A stretch of DNA of 58,045 bases, taken from CAZPKH01 sp964587165. Its GTDB lineage: Bacteria; Bacteroidota; Bacteroidia; Bacteroidales; Muribaculaceae. The notes under the pieces were generated by a model, which saw only the letters and a list, made by a program, of their open reading frames with translations, was not told the DNA's origin and did no database searches. This document shows positions 1 through 6,256 of this stretch, piece after piece. The first letter of the stretch is position 1; every line of letters starts with the position of its first letter. Position numbers and translations under genes: made by a program. Location: the NCBI GenBank assembly GCA_964587165.1, contig CAZPKH010000009.1, positions 1 to 58,045 on the forward strand, in the 5' to 3' direction.

Positions 1-166
1 TTTAGGAGCCTCTGCTGCGGGGGCTTCCGTCTTGGCGGGTTCGGCGGGAGTCTCGGCGGGAGCAGCTTCGGCAGGTGCGCTCTCCGTTTTTGGGGCAGCA
101 GGTTTTTCATCTTTAGGAGCCTCTGCTGCGGGGGCTTCCGTCTTGGCGGGTTCGGCGGGAGTCTCG
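1..166. repeat. 55-bp exact direct repeat within the infB linker (1-55 and 112-166)
   Basis: The first 55 bases of the window match 112-166 exactly, and the match stops at 56 versus 167 (g versus a). The repeat codes for part of the Ala/Pro/Glu linker of IF2. One copy starts exactly at base 1, so the edge of the sequence coincides with the edge of a repeated 55-mer. Confidence 0.95.
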
Positions 167-657
167 ACTTTTGCTTCCGGCTTTTGCTGAGCCGGGGCTG
201 CAGCCTCGGCTTTGGGAGCGGGTTCGGGCTTCACTTCCTGCTTAGGCTCTGCCGGAGCCGGTGCGGGAGCGGGAGCGGGAGTAGCCGGTGCCACCTCGGC
301 CTGTGCTTCGGCTTTTGGGGCAGCAGGCTTTACGATATTCCCTTTGCTGTCGAGGTCTACGTGGCCCACAACTTTAGGCCCGCGAGGGGGGAGAGTCGTG
401 GTCTTAACCTCCTCCACGGGCTTTTGGGGAGCAGGTTTAACTTTCTCTTTCTGGCGCTCGGAGAGAATCCGGTCAGACTTTGTCTTCAGCTCGCGGTCGG
501 GAGCAAACTCCTTCACCAGCAGGCTGTATACATCGTCGTCGATTCGGGCGTTCGGCCCGACTTCCACCTCTATCCCTTTCTTGTTGAGAAATTCGATGAC
601 GGTGGATGTCGAGAGGTTGAAATCTTTTGCTGCTTTGCTAAGTTTTGTTTTGGCCAT
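1..657 (-). CDS. infB: Translation initiation factor IF-2, N-terminal part (cut by window edge)
   Basis: Initiation factor 2 is the GTPase that brings initiator tRNA to the ribosome. Only the first 219 codons are present. Residues 1-60 form the IF2 N-terminal domain (it starts MAKTKLSKAAKDFNLS and contains FLNKKGIEVEVG). After that comes a long linker rich in Ala, Pro, Glu and Lys, typical of Bacteroidetes IF2. The GTP-binding domain lies beyond the window. The ATG is at 657-655, 97 bases after nusA in the direction of transcription, matching the usual rimP-nusA-infB order. The linker is internally repetitive: bases 1-55 are identical to 112-166, which encodes an EAPAAEAPKD-type segment twice. 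The identification is firm. The copy number of the linker repeat cannot be trusted at the window edge. Confidence 0.95.
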   Translation of the reverse strand, partial: MAKTKLSKAAKDFNLSTSTVIEFLNKKGIEVEVGPNARIDDDVYSLLVKEFAPDRELKTKSDRILSERQKEKVKPAPQKPVEEVKTTTLPPRGPKVVGHVDLDSKGNIVKPAAPKAEAQAEVAPATPAPAPAPAPAEPKQEVKPEPAPKAEAAAPAQQKPEAKVETPAEPAKTEAPAAEAPKDEKPAAPKTESAPAEAAPAETPAEPAKTEAPAAEAPK

Positions 658-753
658 ATAATGTGTCTCGTCAGTGTGTCGACGATTTTGTTAATTTATA
701 TTTTATATGCAGCAGGATGCCGTGAGTGCGGATGCTGCGCTCCGCGTTGTGGC

Positions 754-2052
754 TCAAGCGTCGGTATCGTCGGCTTCAGGCGCGCTGTCGGCATCCTCGT
801 CGTCCTCATACTCGGCGCGAAGCACGTCGAGCACCAGATCGACGGTCTCCTCTTCGAGGTCGGCCTTGTCGATGAGGTCCTGACGGTTTGCATTGAGCAC
901 GCTCTTGGCGGTGACGCAACCGATGTTTTTGAGGGCGTCGATCACCCACTGGTCTATCTCATCCTTGAAGTCGTCGAGGTAGATGTCGTCTTCGTAGAAC
1001 ACTTCTGTGTCGCGGTATACGTCGATCTTGTAGCCTGTGAGCTTGCTGGCGAGCTTGATGTTGAGGCCGCCTTTGCCGATGGCGAGCGATACCTCTTCGG
1101 GGCGCAGGAACACTTCCGCCTGTTTGGTCTCCTCGTCAAGGCGTATGGATGAGATTTTGGCGGGCGAGAGGGCGCGCTGTATGAACAGCTGAGGGTTGGT
1201 GGTGTAGGATATCACGTCGATGTTCTCGTTGCGCAGCTCGCGCACGATGCCGTGTATGCGTGATCCTTTGACACCGACGCATGCGCCCACGGGGTCGATG
1301 CGGTCGTCGTAGCTCTCGACGGCGATCTTGGCTCGTTCGCCGGGGATGCGCGCCACGGCTTTGATATTGATCAGGCCGTCGTGTATCTCGGGCACTTCGA
1401 GTTCGAAGAGGCGGCGCAGGAAGAGGTCGCTGGTGCGCGATACGGTGATTTTGGGGTTATTTGAGTTGCTCACTTCGAGCACTACGGCTCTTACGGTCTC
1501 GCCTTTGCGGAAGAAATCGCCGGGTATCGACTGTGTTTTGGGGAGTATGAGCTCGTTTTTCTCATCGTCGATTATCAGTGTCTCCTTCGACCATGTCTGG
1601 TATACCTCGCCGGTGATGAGCTCGCCCTCGAGATCTTTGAATTTGTTGTAGAGGGCTTCTTTCTGCAGCTCAAGGATGCGCGACTGAAGTGTCTGGCGCA
1701 GGGTAAGGATGGCGCGGCGTCCGAAGTTGGCGAAAATGATCTCGCGGGTGTGCTCTTCGCCGATCTCTACGTCGGGATCCTGGTCGGCGCGGGCATCGGA
1801 GAGCGATATCTGGAGGTTGGGGTTGGTGACTTCGCCGTCGGGCACCACTTCAAGATTCTGGAATATCTGCACGTCGCCTTTATCGGGGTTCATGATCACG
1901 TCGAGGTTTTCGTCGGTGCCGAACATGCCCTGGAGCACTTTGCGGAATGACTCTTCGAGGACGCTGATCATCGTGGTCTTGTCGATGAATTTGCGCTCTT
2001 TGAACTCTGCAAAACTCTCCACTATATTGGGAGTGTCATCTTTTTTAGCCAT
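754..2052 (-). CDS. nusA: Transcription termination/antitermination factor NusA
   Basis: NusA binds RNA polymerase and nascent RNA and modulates pausing, termination and antitermination. The 432-residue protein has the normal domain order: an N-terminal polymerase-binding domain (about 1-130), an S1 domain (about 135-205, ending near KITVSRTSDLFLRRLFE), then KH1 and KH2 (about 210-350). KH1 carries the RIDPVGACVGVKGSRI core and KH2 the AIGKGGLNIKLASKL core. An acidic tail follows (EYEDDEDADSAPEADD). It is shorter than E. coli NusA because the two C-terminal acidic repeats are missing, as is usual in Bacteroidetes. It sits between rimP and infB. Its neighbour on the other side of the leader region is a NusG paralog, so two elongation factors face each other across one intergenic region. 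Confidence 0.97.
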   Translation of the reverse strand: MAKKDDTPNIVESFAEFKERKFIDKTTMISVLEESFRKVLQGMFGTDENLDVIMNPDKGDVQIFQNLEVVPDGEVTNPNLQISLSDARADQDPDVEIGEEHTREIIFANFGRRAILTLRQTLQSRILELQKEALYNKFKDLEGELITGEVYQTWSKETLIIDDEKNELILPKTQSIPGDFFRKGETVRAVVLEVSNSNNPKITVSRTSDLFLRRLFELEVPEIHDGLINIKAVARIPGERAKIAVESYDDRIDPVGACVGVKGSRIHGIVRELRNENIDVISYTTNPQLFIQRALSPAKISSIRLDEETKQAEVFLRPEEVSLAIGKGGLNIKLASKLTGYKIDVYRDTEVFYEDDIYLDDFKDEIDQWVIDALKNIGCVTAKSVLNANRQDLIDKADLEEETVDLVLDVLRAEYEDDEDADSAPEADDTDA

Positions 2053-2143
2053 AGTCGGGATTTCTTTGTTTAGATCCGGGGGTGCCGTGTAAGGCTATCG
2101 GTCCCGGTAATATGTGTTGTTAATGTTTCAGTCAGTAGGGGGA

Positions 2144-2614
2144 TTATTTGAAGTCGATTAGATAGACGGCTTTTTTCACGTCGGCAAACGGTATGTCTAT
2201 GCTGCGCTCGACGATCACGGGCCGCTTGGCTCCTTCGGGCTTCTCTTTGGCTGCTACCACGAGCGTGAAGTCGTCGTCGGCTACTTTCTCAAGCCGTCCT
2301 TTGAGCTTGCGGCCGTCGCGGGTCAGCACTTCGATGTCGTTGCCTATATTCTTGATATACTGGCCGCGCACTTTAAAGGGGGAGGTGAGCCCTGCCGATC
2401 CGACTTCGAGCTCGAAATCGTCGGTTTCGCGGTCGAGCACATCTTCGATGCGGCGCGAGATGGCTGCGCATTGCTCTACGTCCACCGATCCCTCGGCGGC
2501 TTCGATCTCTACCACTATGCGGTTGCCGGGCTCGATGCGTACGTCGACCGGGAAAAGGTCGGTGCCCTCGATGGCGGCGAGGAGAGTCTGCTCTATTAAG
2601 TTTTTATCTATCAT
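2144..2614 (-). CDS. rimP: Ribosome maturation factor RimP
   Basis: RimP is needed for maturation of the 30S subunit. The 156-residue protein has the two expected domains. The N-terminal alpha/beta domain contains LFPVDVRIEPGNRIVVEIEAAEGSVDVEQCAAISR and the conserved ELEVGSAGLTSPFK segment near residues 78-92. The C-terminal SH3-like domain follows (IEVLTRDGRKLKGRLEKV). It is the first gene of the rimP-nusA-infB operon. The ATG at 2614-2612 lies about 115 bases downstream of the predicted transcription start, leaving room for the candidate attenuator hairpin in the leader. The stop is 91 bases before nusA. Confidence 0.95.
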   Translation of the reverse strand: MIDKNLIEQTLLAAIEGTDLFPVDVRIEPGNRIVVEIEAAEGSVDVEQCAAISRRIEDVLDRETDDFELEVGSAGLTSPFKVRGQYIKNIGNDIEVLTRDGRKLKGRLEKVADDDFTLVVAAKEKPEGAKRPVIVERSIDIPFADVKKAVYLIDFK

Positions 2615-2675
2615 GATGAATGTTGTGTTGTCTGATTATCGCGGATTGCCGGGCGCGCATGCTCAAGTCGAGTGA

Positions 2676-2711
2676 TATGCAATAAAATGGAGGAAGCTGT
2701 TGGCCTCCTCC
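2676..2711 (-). terminator. Candidate attenuator hairpin in the rimP-nusA-infB leader
   Basis: Reading the minus strand, GGAGGA (2711-2706) can pair with TCCTCC (2694-2689) around an 11-base loop. It is followed directly by ATTTTATT, a U-rich tract. It lies 20-55 bases after the predicted transcription start and before rimP, so it resembles an attenuator more than an end-of-gene terminator. The stem is short (6 bp). Confidence 0.4.
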
Positions 2712-2736
2712 GTAAGCTCGGTTCTTAATTCCGCAG

Positions 2737-2767
2737 CAAATTTAATATATTTATGTGATATGCCAAA
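2737..2767 (-). promoter_or_regulatory. Predicted promoter of rimP-nusA-infB
   Basis: On the minus strand a TTTG -33 element (2767-2764) is followed by 19 bases and then TAAATTTG (2744-2737), an exact TAnnTTTG -7 box. This is the Bacteroidetes primary sigma-factor architecture. Transcription would start near 2730, giving a leader of about 115 nt before the rimP ATG. Confidence 0.75.
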
Positions 2768-2835
2768 TAGAATGGGAAGGAAGGGTGGTTTAAAAGGTGT
2801 GTTGTTAATTAAAATTAACTCATAAATGATTAATG

Positions 2836-2931
2836 TAACAATATTTAATACTATTTGCGATCGAAGCACCTCGTCCGATGGCTCTCCGGAGGGGACAAAG
2901 TGGGGGAAGTGGAAGCTATTAAATATTGTTA
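2836..2931. repeat. 15-bp perfect inverted repeat upstream of the capsule operon
   Basis: TAACAATATTTAATA at 2836-2850 is the exact reverse complement of TATTAAATATTGTTA at 2917-2931. The 66-bp spacer is clearly more GC-rich than the arms. The element ends 40 bp before the -7 box of the capsule promoter. Inverted repeats around capsule promoters are known invertase sites in Bacteroides fragilis. Here the -7 box is outside the repeat, and I find no TAnnTTTG in the spacer in either orientation. An invertible promoter is therefore not shown. A small mobile or protein-binding element is equally possible. Confidence 0.6.
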
Positions 2932-2971
2932 AGAATACATAACAAGTAAGTAGTGAGTGGCGGAATAGTTG

Positions 2972-2979
2972 TAACTTTG
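2972..2979 (+). promoter_or_regulatory. Predicted -7 box of the capsule operon promoter (upstream of upxY)
   Basis: TAACTTTG matches the Bacteroidetes -7 consensus TAnnTTTG and is followed by TCGC. No TTG is found at the -33 spacing, so recognition may need an activator or rest on the -7 box alone. Transcription would start near 2985, about 225 nt before the upxY ATG. The same TAACTTTG-n-CGC block recurs at 5113 before the export genes. Confidence 0.6.
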
Positions 2980-2984
2980 TCGCG

Positions 2985-3209
2985 GAAATTTGTGCCGTCA
3001 ATTTTTGGCGGTCCAAACTTTCAGGGTGACGTGGAAATTCCTGGATTCAGGAACTGACGCGAGTTCCGAGGCTGTCGGTCGTTTATTCAGCCCTGTTGTT
3101 TCAGGGTCGGACGACGATTTCGCACGGTTGTACGGATCTACCCTTATTGCCTCGTTTTGGCTACTTCGGATAGCCGGGACGGGGGAGAGAGAATAATGTT
3201 CTTACGACA
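2985..3209 (+). promoter_or_regulatory. Structured untranslated leader before upxY
   Basis: This stretch of about 225 nt has no convincing coding sequence but several hairpins. TTCCTG/CAGGAA pairs at 3038-3043 with 3048-3053. CCCTG/CAGGG pairs at 3091-3095 with 3102-3106. GGCTAC-TTCG-G-a-TAGCC, a UUCG tetraloop hairpin, spans 3159-3175. TCAGGGT occurs twice (3021, 3101), so the CCCTG at 3091 has two possible partners. UpxY-family proteins are known to act on such capsule leaders to prevent early termination, so this is a reasonable target region. That link is inferred. Confidence 0.5.
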
Positions 3210-3845
3210 ATGCACAACGACAACCCGATGCTTCATAGCGCAACATCGACCGTAGTGACGGGACATTCGGCTGACTTGCAGCCGCGCGTGGCTGATGTAG
3301 ATGGCGAAGCACCCACCGACGATGGGCGACATTGGTATGCGGTGAAGGTGCTTAACAATAGGGTGTTTGCCTACGAAGAGTATCTGCGTGACGTCGGCGT
3401 GGAATATTATTTTCCGACAGAGGAGCGCGTGGTGGAGCGCGACGGACAGCGTAAGAAGAAGCTTTGGCCGGTGGTGCCATCGCTGATTTTCATACACACC
3501 GATGCCGAAACCGCTCTAAGGGTTGTAAAAGAGTCGACGCTCCCCTCATATGTGTACAGCCGCATCGACTCTCGCGGCGTGAAACGTCCGGCTCCGATAC
3601 CTGACCGCCAGATGAAGATGTTTATCCTGATATCATCGTCGGGCGAGAAAGGACTTGAGTTTTATGACGCATCGGAGCTTAATCTTGATGTAGGGCATCG
3701 TGTACGGGTGATCGACGGGATCTTCCGCGGTGCCGAAGGGTATATAAAGCGCATCAAAGGCAACAGGCGCTTTGTAGTAGCTATCGACGGCGTATGCTGC
3801 GTGGCCACCCACTATATACCTGTTGCCTTTCTTCAGAAAATCTAA
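3210..3845 (+). CDS. upxY: UpxY-family NusG-like transcription antiterminator of the capsule locus
   Basis: This is a NusG paralog specialised for one surface polysaccharide operon. In Bacteroides, UpxY proteins prevent premature termination in the leader of their own locus. The 211-residue protein has a variable N-terminal extension (about 1-38). A NGN domain follows (from HWYAVKVLNNRVFAYEEYL through LWPVVPSLIFIHTD), and then a C-terminal KOW domain (VGHRVRVIDGIFRGAEGYI, about 167-185). The ATG at 3210 follows the long structured leader, and the gene is the first of the capsule cluster. The partner gene upxZ, usually the next gene in Bacteroides loci, is absent; a WecA-type transferase follows directly. 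Confidence 0.9.
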   Translation: MHNDNPMLHSATSTVVTGHSADLQPRVADVDGEAPTDDGRHWYAVKVLNNRVFAYEEYLRDVGVEYYFPTEERVVERDGQRKKKLWPVVPSLIFIHTDAETALRVVKESTLPSYVYSRIDSRGVKRPAPIPDRQMKMFILISSSGEKGLEFYDASELNLDVGHRVRVIDGIFRGAEGYIKRIKGNRRFVVAIDGVCCVATHYIPVAFLQKI

Positions 3846-3899
3846 TCCATGAGGCCCGGATCGCTATCCCGCCTGCTCATAAGGATATAAAGGATATTA

Positions 3900-5042
3900 A
3901 TGGAACTGACTCGCTGGATAATTTGTAGCGTGTCGTGCTGGCTTATCAGCATGGCGCTCACCGGTCTTATTATACCGCAGATACTGCTGATTGCTTTCAG
4001 GCGTCAGCTCTTCGACGGGCACGATGAACGAAAGATACATCAGGGCACTGTGCCCCGACTCGGAGGCATAGCGTTTGTGCCGGCCATTATTCTCTCGCTC
4101 TCGTTTGTGTACGGCACTGTTTTCCTGCACACGGAGTGGGATATGCTCAGCTTTGTCAACTTGTCGCGTCACGTCACGATGTGCTATAGCCTGTGCGCCA
4201 TAATGATACTGTATCTGGTGGGAATGGCCGACGACCTGGTGGGTGTGAAGTATCGCGCTAAGTTCGTGGCTCAGATCTTCGCGGCGGTATTGATTGTGGT
4301 CTCCGGGCAGTGGATCAATAATCTTGACGGTCTGTTCGGCATATATGAGATAAGCGCTCCGGTCGGCATGACTCTCACTGTTTTGGTAGTTGTATTCATT
4401 ATCAACTCTATCAACCTTATCGACGGCATCGATGGACTTGCATCCGGGCTCAGCGCTATGGCGCTGCTGTGCTACGGCACGATATTTATCATGTTGGGGC
4501 ACTACGTGCTTGCGACATTGGCTTTTGCCGCCCTGGGCACCCTTATCCCGTTCTTCTATTTCAATGTGATGGGCGATGCCGTGCATAAGCGCAAGATCTT
4601 CATGGGCGATACCGGAGCACTGACCATTGGCTTCCTGCTGTCGCTGATGGCTGTCGAGATGACCCTGACATCGCCCGACAAGCTGGTGCATGTCGACTCG
4701 GTAGTGCTCGCTTTCTCGCCGCTTATACTACCTTGCTTCGACGTGATACGTGTGTTCGTGCATCGTCTGCGCATGAAGCAGAATCCGTTCCTGCCCGACC
4801 GGTGCCATATCCACCACAAGCTGCTTGCATTAGGTCTGAACTCGCATGCGGTGATGCTGATGATACTCCTCTGGGGTCTGGCTTATGCGCTGTTGAGCAT
4901 TATGATGTCGCGGGTGATGAACGTCACATTTGTTCTGATAATCGATTTCGGTGCCTGGGTGCTGATCAACTGGTGGCTCACCCATATAATCTATAAGCGT
5001 AAAAAGCGTAATCAAAGCGGCCCTGCCAATATATACGGATGA
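3900..5042 (+). CDS. WecA/MraY-family undecaprenyl-phosphate sugar-1-phosphate transferase
   Basis: This polytopic membrane enzyme moves a sugar-1-phosphate from a UDP-sugar to undecaprenyl phosphate, the first step of repeat-unit assembly. The protein has 380 residues and about ten or eleven hydrophobic segments. Family signatures are visible: the Asp pair in GMADDLVG (D111-D112), NLIDGIDGLA (about 172-181), GDTGA (about 239) and the cytoplasmic HIHH motif near 302. The tail is basic (YKRKKRNQSG). It starts 54 bases after upxY. Its place at the head of the cluster supports a role as initiating transferase. The exact sugar, GlcNAc-1-P or a related amino sugar, cannot be read from the sequence. 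Confidence 0.92.
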   Translation: MELTRWIICSVSCWLISMALTGLIIPQILLIAFRRQLFDGHDERKIHQGTVPRLGGIAFVPAIILSLSFVYGTVFLHTEWDMLSFVNLSRHVTMCYSLCAIMILYLVGMADDLVGVKYRAKFVAQIFAAVLIVVSGQWINNLDGLFGIYEISAPVGMTLTVLVVVFIINSINLIDGIDGLASGLSAMALLCYGTIFIMLGHYVLATLAFAALGTLIPFFYFNVMGDAVHKRKIFMGDTGALTIGFLLSLMAVEMTLTSPDKLVHVDSVVLAFSPLILPCFDVIRVFVHRLRMKQNPFLPDRCHIHHKLLALGLNSHAVMLMILLWGLAYALLSIMMSRVMNVTFVLIIDFGAWVLINWWLTHIIYKRKKRNQSGPANIYG

Positions 5043-5112
5043 AGTCTATCTCTTGTGGAGTGTGCTAATGTGAAAAAATCTAAAAATCCATAGGTAAACG
5101 GATAAAAAAGTG

Positions 5113-5120
5113 TAACTTTG
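5113..5120 (+). promoter_or_regulatory. Second predicted capsule promoter (-7 box before the export genes)
   Basis: TAACTTTG, an exact TAnnTTTG match, is followed by GCGC, resembling the box at 2972. No -33 TTG is seen at the right spacing. The 296-bp space between the WecA-like gene and the export lipoprotein holds this box and about 215 nt of leader. Otherwise I see only AT-rich sequence there. Confidence 0.55.
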
Positions 5121-5338
5121 GCGCACTCTATGCTCAGAGGATATGCATCGACTTTCCTGAAGCTCTGCTGACAGCTTGATTATCAATCCATTGTTTGGGT
5201 GATAGGATGAATCGGCAGGGTGTGCATAAATTTGTGTATGGATATATTACTTTAATTAATGTCATCACTTACCGGCTTTTCCCTTATAGCCTTATAATTT
5301 ATAACCAATTGCGCATTGACCTTATTTTGAATATTGTT

Positions 5339-6166
5339 ATGAAAAAGATACTGTTTGCGTTGCTGGCTGTATGCATTCTCTCGGGATGTAATTCAAGCAA
5401 GAATGTTGTATACATGCAGGATCAGCGACTCAATACTCCCGAGGCGGCCACTAAGCCGAATCTTATAAAGGTGCGTCCCGGCGATATGATCACTATATCC
5501 GTCACCTGCAAAGAGCCGCAGCTCGCCATGATGTTTAACCCCATGGCACCCTCACGCAACAACGGTTCGAGCGGTTCGTCTATAGGTTCGAGCACAGGGC
5601 AAGGCGTCGGAATGCAGAATTCAAGCGGAAGCAATAACCTGATGCCGTACACTGTGGATGATAAGGGCGATATTGATTTTCCGGTGCTTGGTACACTCCA
5701 TGTAGCTGGAATGACGCGAATGGAGATAGCCGACCTTATCAAAAACCGAATCATTGCCGGTAAATATATAGAAGACCCGCGTGTCAACGTGACTTTCTAC
5801 AATCTTCACTATACGGTACTCGGCGAGGTTAGAACGCCCGGAGTTGTGCCGATTACCTCAGACAAACTCACAATCCTCGAAGCGATCTCAAAGGCCGGCG
5901 ACCTCACAATCACCGGTAAACGAAATGCAGTATATGTAACCAGAACTGAAAACGGCATGCGCACGACATATCCCCTCGACCTGCGCACAGCCGACATATA
6001 CAATTCGCCCGTGTACTATCTGCAGCAGGACGATGTGATATACGTAGAGCCCAACCACATGAAAGCAGGCCAGTCGACAGTTAACGAAAACTCGTTTAAG
6101 TCTGTGAGCATGTGGATGTCGATAGCGTCATTCCTGATTTCGCTCTCGGTGCTCGCATTCAAATAA
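5339..6166 (+). CDS. Wza-type polysaccharide export outer-membrane lipoprotein
   Basis: This is an outer-membrane exporter for the finished polysaccharide. I chose the ATG at 5339 because it gives a clean lipoprotein signal peptide (MKKILFALLAVCILSGC, lipobox LSGC with Cys17). The reading frame is open further upstream but lacks signal-peptide character. The 275-residue protein has a polysaccharide-export domain (KVRPGDMITISVTCKEP to LHVAGMTRMEIADLIKNRI) interrupted by a Ser/Gly/Asn-rich loop near residues 75-100. An SLBB-type domain follows (YTVLGEVRTPGVVPI). The C-terminal hydrophobic segment (MWMSIASFLISLSVLAF) would cross the outer membrane, as the Wza C-terminal helix does. It precedes the Wzc-like kinase gene, the standard pair. 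Confidence 0.93.
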   Translation: MKKILFALLAVCILSGCNSSKNVVYMQDQRLNTPEAATKPNLIKVRPGDMITISVTCKEPQLAMMFNPMAPSRNNGSSGSSIGSSTGQGVGMQNSSGSNNLMPYTVDDKGDIDFPVLGTLHVAGMTRMEIADLIKNRIIAGKYIEDPRVNVTFYNLHYTVLGEVRTPGVVPITSDKLTILEAISKAGDLTITGKRNAVYVTRTENGMRTTYPLDLRTADIYNSPVYYLQQDDVIYVEPNHMKAGQSTVNENSFKSVSMWMSIASFLISLSVLAFK

Positions 6167-6256
6167 GCAAAATACCAAGCCGTTGTGCCCTCGTGTATAG
6201 CGGCTTTTATCAGATAATAAACCTCCCAATCATATTTCTCTGATTCCTCTTCAGCC

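Noticed and set aside
184..1152. Long plus-strand open frame over infB and nusA
   Set aside because: It is antisense to two well-recognised genes, has repetitive low-complexity content and matches no known motif; it reflects GC-rich codons on the opposite strand.
2836..2979. Invertible capsule promoter of the B. fragilis type
   Set aside because: The inverted repeat is real, but the only good -7 box is outside it and the spacer holds no TAnnTTTG in either direction. It is kept as a repeat and as a question, not as a promoter switch.
2663..3016. 117-codon minus-strand open frame in the control region
   Set aside because: It covers the rimP promoter, the inverted repeat and the capsule -7 box, and its translation shows no domain; regulatory sequence is the better reading.
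5195..5338. N-terminal extension of the export lipoprotein from 5195
   Set aside because: The extension lacks signal-peptide character, while the ATG at 5339 gives a typical lipoprotein signal with lipobox LSGC.
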